From an uncultured Chloroflexota bacterium (GTDB lineage Bacteria > Chloroflexota > Limnocylindria > Limnocylindrales > CSP1-4), in assembly GCA_903822495.1 (NCBI GenBank), contig CAIJPD010000048.1, forward strand, positions 1 to 64,000: a stretch of DNA of 64,000 bases. The letters run 5' to 3'. Both the position numbers and the translations under genes were made by a program. This document shows, one piece after another, positions 46,987 through 59,622 of this stretch. The notes beneath the pieces were generated by a model, which saw nothing but the letters and a program-made list of their open reading frames with translations, was not told where the DNA came from and did not search any database. Each line of letters opens with the position of its first letter. The first letter of the stretch is position 1.

Positions 46987-48393
46987 TCAGGCGCCGGCTA
47001 CGAGCTCGTCGATGGCCACCGTTGGGTGGTCGGCCGTGCCCGCGACGACAATCCTGATCGTGTGCGGTCCCACCGAGCCGAAGTCGTGCGTGAAGAGCGA
47101 ATTGCGGGCCGAGAAGGAGCCCGCAAAGGCGTTGACGGTGCCGGCCGCCGTGCCGTCGATGAAGACGGTCGCCGAGCCACGGGTCGGCCCGACTGGCCCG
47201 AACCAGGTGATGGTCCGGCCGGTGAAGTTGAGCGTGGCCGTGGCGCCGGCGGTCGACGCCCAGGTGACGGCACCGCCCGTGTAGCCGGCGCCCGTCGCGC
47301 TGCCCCACGAACCCGCGTAGGTGATGGCGGCATCGGCGTCGTCATAGTGGCGATCCGCCAGGAGCGTCGCGGCGGGAACGGGCGTGGCGGACGGGGCGAT
47401 GGTGGCCACCGGGGCCAGGGTCCGCGACGGCGTGCTTGCCGGTCCGGATGACGTAGCGCCTGTCGCCGCGGGCGTCGGCGTCGCGATCGCCGTGGCCGTG
47501 ACCCCGGGAGACAGCGCGGCGCTGGGGGCTGCGGTCCCGCTCGCCAGGGCCGCCGGGGGCCGCGCTGCCGGGGTGGGCAGCGAGCCGCCGCCGCGCCAGA
47601 GCATGAACGCGAACGACAGCACGGCTGATGTCACCAGCAGGACCAGGGCGGCCAGCGTCGCGGGAGTGAGGCGTGGTCGCTCGCCGCGAGCCCGGGGCCG
47701 GCCGGCGGGTGCCGACATGATCCGGCCGCGGAGGATCTCCTCGGGGCTGAGCGCGCCGTCCTGGGTGATGGAGCCGAACCCACGCACCTCCGCGGAGCGA
47801 GCCTCCTCGACGCCGTCACCCGGTTGCGCGGGATCCGGAGCAGATGACGAGGGCGCACCCGCCGGAGCATCTTCCGCGCCGCGGTCCGCGCGAGCCGACA
47901 GCCCCGCGGGCGCCGACACGCCCGCGGCCGCTCCGCTGTGGGCCAGGTCCTCGGCTGCCCGCAATCCGACGGCCCATGCCGTGCCTTCCAGGCGGGTGCT
48001 GGGAGCCGGGTCCGTGTTCCGGACCGCGCGCCCCGCATCGACCCCGTCCCTGGGCAGGGTCCAGATGTCTGCCTCATTCCACGATCGCGCGGAGATCGGC
48101 GCGTCGGCATCGGCGTCCACCTGGTCTTCCGGCTCCGGCGGGACGTTCCCGCCGGGGAGGAACCACGGGATGCCCCCACGGCCCCCGGACGGGGGTGTGG
48201 CGTCGGCGAACGACTCGGTGCCGGACGGGGTCACGGGCGGCTCGGCGTTGGCGGCGCGCTCGTCCGGCGTGGGGTCGGCGCCGTTGGTGAGCTCGGAGCC
48301 CTTCACGGCCGCTGCCTGCTGCGCCCATTCGCGCAGGGCGGGATCATCCGCTCCGCCGTCCGGCGTCGCCTCGCCAGCCTCTCCGTCCTGCAT
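46987..48393 (-). CDS. Membrane-anchored protein with C-terminal beta-sandwich domain, function unknown
   Basis: About 468 aa, no family name that I can assign. Residues 1-240 are acidic, Pro/Ala-rich and probably disordered, with a basic patch just before a single membrane helix (about 247-266, LAALVLLVTSAVLSFAFMLW); this predicts N-inside, C-outside topology. A Ser/Thr/Ala/Pro linker (270-345) leads to a beta-rich domain (350-466) with FTGRTITWFGPVGPTRGSATVFIDG and PHTIRIVVAG, similar in pattern to the carbohydrate-binding-like beta-sandwiches of secreted actinobacterial and Chloroflexi proteins. ATG 48393 has GGAGGAG in front. It lies upstream of the dcw cluster in the same orientation, so a cell-envelope role is plausible. 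Confidence 0.75.
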   Translation of the reverse strand: MQDGEAGEATPDGGADDPALREWAQQAAAVKGSELTNGADPTPDERAANAEPPVTPSGTESFADATPPSGGRGGIPWFLPGGNVPPEPEDQVDADADAPISARSWNEADIWTLPRDGVDAGRAVRNTDPAPSTRLEGTAWAVGLRAAEDLAHSGAAAGVSAPAGLSARADRGAEDAPAGAPSSSAPDPAQPGDGVEEARSAEVRGFGSITQDGALSPEEILRGRIMSAPAGRPRARGERPRLTPATLAALVLLVTSAVLSFAFMLWRGGGSLPTPAARPPAALASGTAAPSAALSPGVTATAIATPTPAATGATSSGPASTPSRTLAPVATIAPSATPVPAATLLADRHYDDADAAITYAGSWGSATGAGYTGGAVTWASTAGATATLNFTGRTITWFGPVGPTRGSATVFIDGTAAGTVNAFAGSFSARNSLFTHDFGSVGPHTIRIVVAGTADHPTVAIDELVAGA

Positions 48394-48529
48394 TCGCTCC
48401 TCCAGCACACCCCGACCCGGCCGGAGTCTAGTACCTTTTGCGCGTTGTGGCGACGGCCTCACGGGTGCTAGGTTCGTCGCCCGGAGCTGCCCGGCCGCGC
48501 ACGCGACAGCACGAGGTCTCACCCCGACC

Positions 48530-48772
48530 ATGGCCCTGCCCCAGACGGCCGCGACGCCCAATGCCGATCCGTCCCGGCTCGCCCCGCACCGGATCCGCCG
48601 GTGCACGTACCGCCGCCTGATCAGCGTCGAGCTGAAGCGGGAGCGGATCTACGACGTGGAGTGCCTCTTCCCGGATCGGAAGGTCTCCGTCCCGCTGGGC
48701 GACCTGGATTCCGCGCTGGGCATCTGCAACACGTGCACGGCGCCCCATATCTTCCGCCCGGACGAGGACTGA
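48530..48772 (+). CDS. Small Cys-containing conserved-looking protein (80 aa), function unknown
   Basis: The frame 48530-48772 has high third-position GC and compact, non-repetitive composition: RCTYRRLISVELKRERIYDV, then ECLFPDRKVSVPLGDLD, then GICNTCTAPHIFRPDED. Four Cys (one in RRC, one in VEC, a CNTC pair) could form a zinc site. A weak promoter (TTGTGG, 18 bases, TAGGTT) may lie before it; no clear Shine-Dalgarno sequence. The ATG is the best in-frame start; the frame is also open upstream but reads as shadow of the opposite gene. Convergent with rnpB. I do not recognise the family. Confidence 0.6.
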   Translation: MALPQTAATPNADPSRLAPHRIRRCTYRRLISVELKRERIYDVECLFPDRKVSVPLGDLDSALGICNTCTAPHIFRPDED

Positions 48773-48797
48773 GCACGGTCCCCGGACCGGATGAGTT

Positions 48798-49163
48798 GTC
48801 AGCGAGACGGCCTGTAAGCCGGGTTCTGTTCCACCAGGGACTGCGCCCACGGCGGAGACGGCCATCCATCTAACGCCGGCGGTTGCCCGACGGCTCTTGC
48901 GGCCAACCCGAGGGCTGGGCAGCGCACCTCTCCCCCGGCGAACCGGGTTGCGCCCTCCTATTTGGCCTTGCTCCAGGTAGAGTTTGCCGCGTTTCACTCC
49001 GTGACACTGGCCCGAAGGTCAGGCACGGCATCGTCACTGTGGCACTGGTCCTCGCCTCACGGCGGACGGGCGTTACCCGCTACCCTGCGCTGCGGAGCCC
49101 GGACTTTCCTCACGCCGGGCGGGCAAGCCCGCCGACGCGCAGCCATCCGGCCGTCTCGCTGAC
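48798..49163 (-). ncRNA. rnpB: RNase P RNA, bacterial type A
   Basis: Catalytic RNA of RNase P, which matures tRNA 5' ends. P1 is obvious: GTCAGCGAGACGGCC at the 5' end pairs with GGCCGTCTCGCTGAC at the 3' end. The universal core element GAGGAAAGTCCGGGCTCCGC (49111-49092), the GTGAAACGCGGCAAACTC and CTGGAGCAAGGCCAAATAGG segments, and the 3' core ACAGAACCCGGCTTACAGGC (48829-48810) all match bacterial P RNA. Length about 366 nt. P1 defines the ends to within a few bases. Confidence 0.96.
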
Positions 49164-49169
49164 CCACCC

Positions 49170-49175
49170 ATCGTA
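49170..49175 (-). promoter_or_regulatory. -10 box of rnpB
   Basis: TACGAT on the minus strand ends six bases before the first base of P1, the right distance for the start of an RNA gene. The -35 region is not obvious. Confidence 0.5.
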
Positions 49176-49227
49176 CGCCCGGTTGCCGCGTGCCGCGCGA
49201 CGCCCGCCGAGCGGGGGTGGCGGGCAC

Positions 49228-49848
49228 CTACGGTCGCCGGATCACCACCGTGGGGCCGCCGGCGTTGACGCGGTCGATCGCCTGGTTGCAGAGCGTGTCT
49301 GCCGTGCCGTTCTGGGCGCGTGGGACGTGGTTTGCCGCCCAGCCATCCGGCAGCGCGTGGAGCATCGCCACCACCTGGCGCCAGAGCGGCTGCAGCTTCA
49401 GGTCCTTGATCCGCCAGCGGCCGTGGACCTGCTCCACGATCAGCTTGGAGTCGAGCAGCAGCTCGACGCGCCGTGCCCCCAGCTCCCGGGCCAGCTCCAG
49501 ACCCCGCACCACGGCCGTGTACTCGGCCACGTTGTTGGTCTGGACCCCGAGATACTCGGAGACGGACGCGTCCGGGATGGCGCGCGGTGAGTAGGCATCG
49601 GTCCGGCTCAGCGCGATGAGGGCCGCCCCGGCCGACGCCGGTCCTGGGTTGCCCCGGGCGGCGCCGTCGGCGCGCAGGATGTAGCCGGTCGGCCGCGGTG
49701 CCGGCCGGCCCTCGAGAGCATCCTTGGCCCCGGGTTGCGCCGTCGAGCGGTCGAACCCGAAGTCCAGCTCGTCGGTCAGACCTGACGCTCCTGGATCGCC
49801 TGGCTCACCTCGAGGATGGCCTGCGTGATCTTGATCCCGCGCGGGCAT
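49228..49848 (-). CDS. rnhA: Ribonuclease HI family protein
   Basis: Degrades RNA in RNA-DNA hybrids. The catalytic acidic residues are in place: RADGAARGNPGPASAG (first Asp), NNVAEYTAVVRGLE (Glu), LLLDSKLIVEQVHG (Asp) and AQNGTADTLCNQAID (Asp). It is the short bacterial/archaeal RNase HI type without the basic protrusion. The start is uncertain: ATG 49848 would overlap sdhB by 73 bases, while a CTG at 49779 right at the sdhB stop would give a 184-aa protein; no Shine-Dalgarno helps decide. The first 50 residues are not conserved. It trails the sdh operon. Confidence 0.82.
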   Translation of the reverse strand: MPARDQDHAGHPRGEPGDPGASGLTDELDFGFDRSTAQPGAKDALEGRPAPRPTGYILRADGAARGNPGPASAGAALIALSRTDAYSPRAIPDASVSEYLGVQTNNVAEYTAVVRGLELARELGARRVELLLDSKLIVEQVHGRWRIKDLKLQPLWRQVVAMLHALPDGWAANHVPRAQNGTADTLCNQAIDRVNAGGPTVVIRRP

Positions 49849-50477
49849 GCGTCCGTGCAGTTGAAGATCGTGCGGCAACGCCACACCCCGTCCTTGTCGG
49901 CCAGGATCTCCAGGCGCTCGTCCGCCGCCTCATCGCGCGTGTCGAAGATGAAGCGGTGGGCGTTGACGATGGCCGCCGGGCCGACGTATTCGGGCTTCGC
50001 CCAGAAGGACGGGCAGGAGGACGTGCACGAGGCGCACAGGATGCACTTGGTGGTGTCGTCGATCAGGGCGCGGTCTGCGGCCGACTGGCGCCGCTCGCGG
50101 GCCGGGACCACGGACTCGTTGACCAGGAAGGGCTGGACGCTGCGGAGCTTCGAGAAGAAGCCCTCCATGTCCACCACCAGGTCCTTGACCACCGGCAGCC
50201 CGGGCAGCGGGGCGATCGTGATCTTGCGGCCCAGCTGCTCCAGCCGGACCTTGCAGGCCAGCCGGTTACGGCCGTTGATCAGCATGGCGTCCGAGCCGCA
50301 CACGCCGTGGGCGCACGAGCGACGGAACGTCAGGGTCCCGTCCTGCTCCCACTTGACGCGATGGAGCAGGTCGAGGATCCGATCCATCTTGGGATCGGCC
50401 TCCACGACGTAGGACTCCCAGTGAGGCTTCTTGTCGCGCTCGGGATCGAAGCGGAGGATCCGGAGGTCGATCTGCAT
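49776..50477 (-). CDS. sdhB: Succinate dehydrogenase iron-sulfur subunit
   Basis: 233-aa electron-transfer subunit of complex II. Cys clusters are in order: RRSCAHGVCGSDAML with a distal LAC for the [2Fe-2S] centre; CILCASCTSSCP for [4Fe-4S]; and CRTIFNCTDACPRGI for [3Fe-4S]. It begins MQIDLRILRFDPERDKKPHWESY. It follows sdhA by 14 bases with a Shine-Dalgarno GGAGGAG in between. The gene order sdhC-D-A-B is complete. Confidence 0.96.
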   Translation of the reverse strand: MQIDLRILRFDPERDKKPHWESYVVEADPKMDRILDLLHRVKWEQDGTLTFRRSCAHGVCGSDAMLINGRNRLACKVRLEQLGRKITIAPLPGLPVVKDLVVDMEGFFSKLRSVQPFLVNESVVPARERRQSAADRALIDDTTKCILCASCTSSCPSFWAKPEYVGPAAIVNAHRFIFDTRDEAADERLEILADKDGVWRCRTIFNCTDACPRGIKITQAILEVSQAIQERQV

Positions 50478-50491
50478 CTCGTCTCCTCCGC

Positions 50492-52240
<1,749 letters not shown>

Positions 52241-52263
52241 CTGGTGTCTTCCTCGCCGTCCTG

Positions 52264-52656
52264 TCAGGCCTTGGGCACGACGGGCATGGTCATGACCACC
52301 ATGGTCCCGATGACAAACAGGACGATGCCGGTCAGGTAGAGGGCCATCAGCAGCGCGCTGCGCGCGCCGCCCCTGGTGTAGTCGACGACCACTGTCCGCA
52401 CGCCCATGAAGGCGTGGAACAGGACCATCATCAGCAGCGACCAGTCGAAGGCCCGCCAGAACATGTTGCTCCAGCGAACCTGCTGGATCCAGCCGGCGTT
52501 CTGCTCGGACGGATCCACGACCAGGTGGACGATCAGGAAGTGCGACAGGGCCAGCACGAACAGCGCCAGGCCGGTGAGCCGCATCATGTACCAGATCGCG
52601 AGTTCCAGCCCGCCCCCCTGGGGCTTGGGCCGGCCGACTCGGGAGTACCGACTCAT
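52264..52656 (-). CDS. sdhD: Succinate dehydrogenase membrane anchor subunit
   Basis: 130 aa with three membrane helices ([68 protein letters not shown]). His residues in SHFLIVH and FHAFMGVR could ligate haem b or shape the quinone site. The N-terminus [21 protein letters not shown] is cytoplasmic. It lies between sdhC (3 bases away) and sdhA. Confidence 0.9.
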   Translation of the reverse strand: MSRYSRVGRPKPQGGGLELAIWYMMRLTGLALFVLALSHFLIVHLVVDPSEQNAGWIQQVRWSNMFWRAFDWSLLMMVLFHAFMGVRTVVVDYTRGGARSALLMALYLTGIVLFVIGTMVVMTMPVVPKA

Positions 52657-52659
52657 GGC

Positions 52660-53022
52660 CTATGCCCCCCAGATGGGCTTGAGGATGACCCACGCCACCG
52701 GGATGCCCGCGGCGACGAAGACCACCCAGCAGATGTACCACATGATCCGGCTGTAGCGGGTCATCACGGGCCAGAAGTCCATGACGATGATCCGCGCGCC
52801 ATTGAGGGCGTGATACAGGAGGCCGGCGCCCAGCGTGGTCTCCAGGACGCGACCGAACGGGCTGGCGTAGAAGCTGAGCAGGTCGTTGTACAGACCCGGA
52901 TTGCTACCGGCCAGGTAGATGTCGAAGACGTGGAGCACCACGAAGAGCCAGATCGCGACCCCGGAGATGCGGTGGAACAGCCACGCCAGCATCCCCTCGC
53001 CGATCCGGTAGCCGTTGATCAT
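52660..53022 (-). CDS. sdhC: Succinate dehydrogenase cytochrome b subunit
   Basis: 120 aa, three helices. [26 protein letters not shown] contains the quinone-site Arg/Ser and a candidate haem His, and [18 protein letters not shown] is the classical second haem motif of cytochrome b556 subunits. First gene of the sdh group, starting 11 bases after the isocitrate dehydrogenase stop, so icd and sdh are probably co-transcribed. Confidence 0.92.
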   Translation of the reverse strand: MINGYRIGEGMLAWLFHRISGVAIWLFVVLHVFDIYLAGSNPGLYNDLLSFYASPFGRVLETTLGAGLLYHALNGARIIVMDFWPVMTRYSRIMWYICWVVFVAAGIPVAWVILKPIWGA

Positions 53023-53033
53023 CGGCGTGCCCC

Positions 53034-54035
53034 TCAGCCCAGGCGGGCGATGATGGCGTCCGCAAACTCGCGGGTGCCGAGGTTGCCGCCCAGGTCCTTG
53101 GTGGACTCGCCGGCACCGATCGCGGCGCGCAGGGCTTCGTCCACGCGGTCGGCTGCCGCCTCCTCGTTGAGATGACGGAGCATCAGCACGCCCGACTGGA
53201 TGAGCGCCGTGGGGTTGGCGCGGTTCATGCCGGTGTACTTGGGCGCCGAGCCGTGCACGGCCTCGAAGACCGCGATGCCGTCGCCGTAGTTGCCGCCGGG
53301 CGCCACGCCCAGCCCGCCGATCAGGCCCGCGACCAGGTCGCTGACGATGTCGCCGTACAGGTTGGGGAGCACCAGCACGTCATACAGCTCGGGCTTCTGC
53401 ACGAGCTGCATGCACATGTTGTCGACGATCCGGTCCTCGAACTCCACCCGGCCCACGTACGCCTCGGAGACGTCCCTGCAGGTCTTGAGGAAGAGGCCGT
53501 CGGACATCTTCATGATGTTGGCCTTGTGGACGGCCGTGACCTTCTTGCGGCCATGGGCCACCGCGTAGTCGAACGCGAACCGGGCGATCCGCTCCGAGGC
53601 CGCCCGCGTGATGATCTTGATGCTCTCGGCGGCGTCCTTGCCGACCATGTGCTCGATGCCCGCGTACAGGTCCTCGGTGTTCTCGCGGACCACGACCAGG
53701 TCGATGTCCTGGTAGCGGCCGGGGATGCCCTTGATGGACTTGGCCGGGCGGAGGTTGGCGTACAGGTTGAGGGCCTGCCGGAGGCCGACATTGACACTTC
53801 GGAAGCCGGAGCCAACGGGCGTCGTGATGGGGCCCTTGAGGGCGGTGCCATTGCGCCGGATGGACTCGAGCAGGACTTCCGGAAGCGGGGTTCCGTGCTC
53901 TGCGATGGAGGCCTCGCCGGCCTCGACCACCTCCCACTCAATCTCGACGCCTGAGGCATCGAGGACTCGTCGGGTTGCGTCGGCCAGTTCGGGACCGATG
54001 CCGTCGCCTGGGATGAGCGTCACTTTGTGTGCCAT
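53034..54035 (-). CDS. Isocitrate dehydrogenase, NAD-type (LeuB/IDH family)
   Basis: Beta-decarboxylating dehydrogenase of about 333 aa. [21 protein letters not shown] opens the fold, [18 protein letters not shown] holds the substrate Ser/Asn/Arg residues, then [55 protein letters not shown] and [18 protein letters not shown]. The pattern fits short NAD-dependent isocitrate dehydrogenases better than LeuB; homoisocitrate or isopropylmalate activity cannot be ruled out. ATG 54035 or 54044 may be used. It heads the icd-sdhCDAB run, divergent from sucCD, all TCA enzymes. Confidence 0.88.
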   Translation of the reverse strand: MAHKVTLIPGDGIGPELADATRRVLDASGVEIEWEVVEAGEASIAEHGTPLPEVLLESIRRNGTALKGPITTPVGSGFRSVNVGLRQALNLYANLRPAKSIKGIPGRYQDIDLVVVRENTEDLYAGIEHMVGKDAAESIKIITRAASERIARFAFDYAVAHGRKKVTAVHKANIMKMSDGLFLKTCRDVSEAYVGRVEFEDRIVDNMCMQLVQKPELYDVLVLPNLYGDIVSDLVAGLIGGLGVAPGGNYGDGIAVFEAVHGSAPKYTGMNRANPTALIQSGVLMLRHLNEEAAADRVDEALRAAIGAGESTKDLGGNLGTREFADAIIARLG

Positions 54036-54180
54036 GCCCAGCATTCTAGCCCGAGGCCGGGCGACGTCGCTGCCCGGATGAGCAGGGTTTCCACGGCAGG
54101 TTGGACCCGAAGTTGGTGGTCCATCCGGCACGGGACGGCGCGGTGGGGCCTCCTGTACCATCCCAGTTCGCGCCCATTGC

Positions 54181-54202
54181 ATACGGCGGTGCGCCGTCGT
54201 AT
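54181..54202. promoter_or_regulatory. Imperfect palindrome between icd and sucC
   Basis: An inverted repeat ATACG-G-CGG-TGCG-CCG-T-CGTAT lies in the 231-base divergent region, 65 bases before sucC. It could be an operator serving both TCA transcription units or a small hairpin in the sucC leader. Confidence 0.3.
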
Positions 54203-54266
54203 CGGGATCCACATCAGCCGCCGTGCCCGGCCGCGTTCGGGCCCACAAGCTCGGAGTCGCGCCAGC

Positions 54267-55447
<1,181 letters not shown>

Positions 55448-55451
<4 letters not shown>

Positions 55452-56332
55452 GCATTCTTGTCGGCCGCGAGACGCGGCTGGTTGTCCAGGGCATCACGGG
55501 CCGCGAGGGAGAGTTCCACGCGCGCGCCATGCAGGCCTACGGGACCAACATCGTCGCCGGCGTGACGCCGGGCAAGGGCGGCAGCATGGCGCTGGACGGC
55601 ACCGTGCCCGTCTATGACACCGTCGCGGAAGCCGTCGCCCAGGCGGGCGCCAACACGTCGATCATCTTCGTCCCCGCGGCCGGGGCGACGGACGCCGTCA
55701 TGGAAGCCGCGCTCTCGGGGATCGCCACCATCTTCTGCATCGCCGAGCACATCCCTGCGCTCGACATGCTCAAGGCGGTCGAGGTCGTCCGCCGGGCGGG
55801 CGCCACCCTGGTGGGACCCAACTGCCCCGGCGCAACCACCCCGGGCCAGGCCAAGGTTGGGATCATCCCCGGATCCATCCACCTCCCGGGCCGCGTCGGT
55901 GTCGTGTCCCGCTCCGGGACCCTCACGTACGAGGCGGTCCAGGCCATGACGGACGCCGGTCTCGGCCAGTCCACCTGCCTGGGCATCGGGGGGGACCCGA
56001 TCATCGGGACCACCCACCTCGACGCGCTCAAGCTCTTCGCCGCGGACCCGGACACCGATGCGATCGTGATGATCGGCGAGATCGGCGGGACGGCGGAGGA
56101 GGAGGCAGCCGCCTGGGCTGCCGAGCACATGGCCCACATGCCCAAGGTCGCGTTCATCGCCGGCCGCACGGCTCCCGAGGGGAAGCGCATGGGCCATGCC
56201 GGCGCCATCATCTCGGGCGGATCCGGGACCGCCGCGTCCAAGACCGCGGCCCTCGAGGCGGCCGGCTTCCGCGTCGCGCTCTCCCCCACCCAGCTTCCCA
56301 AGCTGCTTCGCGAGGCCGGCTACAAAGGCTGA
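55448..56332 (+). CDS. sucD: Succinate-CoA ligase (ADP-forming) alpha subunit
   Basis: 294 aa. The CoA-binding Rossmann domain has [34 protein letters not shown], then [20 protein letters not shown] and [17 protein letters not shown]. The phosphorylated histidine is His250 in [14 protein letters not shown]. With SucC it links succinyl-CoA hydrolysis to ATP, and here it would also take up succinyl-CoA formed by the propionate genes encoded nearby. Confidence 0.96.
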
Positions 56333-56334
56333 CC

Positions 56335-56805
56335 GTGGGGATCCTCATGGATCTCGTGGCGGGCAACCTCCGCGAGATCCTGCTGGCCATCACGCTCGAG
56401 GACGGCGACGGGCTGGGTGCCCGCGGCCACTTCGACGCGCACCTCTCACTGGGCGCCGGGCTGGACCCGGCCTGGCTCGACCAGTTCTCGGCCGCCGCCC
56501 GGGCGGTCACGGGCAGCGCAGCCCCAACCGACTTCTCCGACGCCCGCTGGACCCTCAACGGGCCTGGCGATGTCGGCGACCGGACGGTCGAAGGCGTGGA
56601 CCCGGCCTGGGTGGGCGCCGTCGCGCGGCTCACGGACCGACAGGTGGACGCCGTCGCGGGCCGCTGGATCGATCTGATCGCCGGTTCGCGCGGCCCCCTC
56701 GCGGCGGAGGAGAAGCCCGCCATCCGCGAGCTGGCGTCGGACCTGATCGCCTTCGCGCGCGCGGCAGATGGGTCGCCCGCGGTCCTGTTCGCCTGGTCGC
56801 TCTAA
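56335..56805 (+). CDS. Protein of unknown function following sucD
   Basis: 156 aa, GTG start two bases after the sucD stop (ATG 56347 is an alternative), so co-translated with sucCD. The sequence is non-repetitive and looks like a folded alpha/beta protein: MDLVAGNLREILLAITLEDGDGL, ARGHFDAHLSLGAGLDPAWLDQFSAAARAVTG, then a helical C-terminal half with DRQVDAVAGRWIDLIAG and AIRELASDLIAFARAAD. No signal peptide, membrane helix or known motif. I do not recognise the family. Confidence 0.65.
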   Translation: MGILMDLVAGNLREILLAITLEDGDGLGARGHFDAHLSLGAGLDPAWLDQFSAAARAVTGSAAPTDFSDARWTLNGPGDVGDRTVEGVDPAWVGAVARLTDRQVDAVAGRWIDLIAGSRGPLAAEEKPAIRELASDLIAFARAADGSPAVLFAWSL

Positions 56806-56845
56806 GCGGGAAGGGCCAGGGCGCGGCTCAGGCCGGCGACCGACG

Positions 56846-57334
56846 TCAGCCGGCAGCGTAGCCCAGGGTGGCCCAGGCCGGACCGCCCGGTGCCTCGATC
56901 AGCTCGACGAGCACGCCCTGGCACGAGCGCGGGTGCAGGAAGGCGACCGGACCCTCGGCGCCCTTCCGGGGCACCGTGTCGATCAGCTCCAGCCCGTCGA
57001 TCGCGAGGCGAGTCAGCTCCTCCGCAAGATCCGCGACCTCGAAGCAGACATGGTGGAATCCCTCGCCCTTCGTCGCGAGGAAGCGGGCGACGCCGGTGGT
57101 GTCGTCGGTAGGCTGCACCAGCTCCACCTTGGACTCCCCGACGGCCAGGAAGGCGATGGTCACGCGGTCGTACGGGATATCCATCACGGTCTCCAGCTGG
57201 AGCCCAAGGAGGTCCCGGTAGAGCCGGAGCGAGTCGTCGATCGAGCGGACGACCACCGCGACGTGATGAATCTTCCCGACGCGACGGATGCGGCCGGGCA
57301 GCGGCGGGATGCGGGGCGAGACGCGGGCGGGCAC
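56846..57334 (-). CDS. mce: Methylmalonyl-CoA epimerase
   Basis: Vicinal-oxygen-chelate fold enzyme of 162 aa converting (S)- to (R)-methylmalonyl-CoA. Metal ligands and catalytic residues are visible in IHHVAVVVRSIDDSLRLYRDLLG, ESKVELVQPT, GFHHVCFEVADLAEEL and LHPRSCQGVLVELIE. GTG 57334 has AGGAGGGG just before it; the first 18 residues are a short Arg/Pro extension. It lies 11 bases after the mutase gene, which fixes its role in propionyl-CoA metabolism. Confidence 0.93.
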   Translation of the reverse strand: MPARVSPRIPPLPGRIRRVGKIHHVAVVVRSIDDSLRLYRDLLGLQLETVMDIPYDRVTIAFLAVGESKVELVQPTDDTTGVARFLATKGEGFHHVCFEVADLAEELTRLAIDGLELIDTVPRKGAEGPVAFLHPRSCQGVLVELIEAPGGPAWATLGYAAG

Positions 57335-57345
57335 GGTCCCCTCCT

Positions 57346-59013
<1,668 letters not shown>

Positions 59014-59022
59014 GCCTCTCCC

Positions 59023-59622
59023 CTACTCGATCACGACCAGCAGGTCGCCCGCGTCCACGTTTCGCCCTGCCTCGACGACGACACGGGTCAGCGTGCCGGC
59101 CCTGGGGGCCCGGATCTCGTTCTGCATCTTCATGGCCTCGATCACCAGGAGCGGCGACCCCTCCTCGACGGCATCGCCGACGGCGGCGGCCACGGAGGCG
59201 ACGCGTCCGGGGATCATGGCACGAACCTCGGCGGGACGGCTGGACGCCTCTGCGACACGACCGCGCGTCGCGCGTTCCCGGAGATCCGCACGGGCCGCGT
59301 CCTCCACGAGGACCTCAAACCGCCAGCCGTCAACGACGACCTCCAGCGCGATGGCGCCGTCGGGCACCGCGGCGGGGCTCCGGCGGCCCTGCGGGAGCAG
59401 CGGGAGCAGGAGGACCGCCACGGGTGGCGCCGATGCCGGCCCGGGGCCGGACCCGTCCGCCTGCCCGGGCCGGAGCGTGGCGTGGATGGCATCGTGGCGC
59501 TGGAGCGCGCCGTCCGCCGCCCCTCCAACCGTGATGGGGTCGAGCACCCCCGGGGCGCTGCCGGGGACAAGGGACACGCGGACAGCACGCGCCGACCCGT
59601 TCATCGGATCGCCGGTGCTCAC
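59023..59622 (-). CDS. Biotin carboxyl carrier protein of acyl-CoA carboxylase
   Basis: About 199 aa. The C-terminal biotinyl domain carries Lys165 in VIEAMKMQNEI, preceded by MIPGRVASVAAAVGDAVEEGSPLLV, and ends GRNVDAGDLLVVIE. The N-terminal 80 residues have VSLVPGSAPGVLDPITVGG and an Ala/Gly/Pro-rich linker. GTG 59622 overlaps the biotin carboxylase stop (GTGA); ATG 59604 is an alternative. In many actinobacteria carrier and carboxylase are one protein; here they are separate but coupled. Confidence 0.9.
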   Translation of the reverse strand: MSTGDPMNGSARAVRVSLVPGSAPGVLDPITVGGAADGALQRHDAIHATLRPGQADGSGPGPASAPPVAVLLLPLLPQGRRSPAAVPDGAIALEVVVDGWRFEVLVEDAARADLRERATRGRVAEASSRPAEVRAMIPGRVASVAAAVGDAVEEGSPLLVIEAMKMQNEIRAPRAGTLTRVVVEAGRNVDAGDLLVVIE

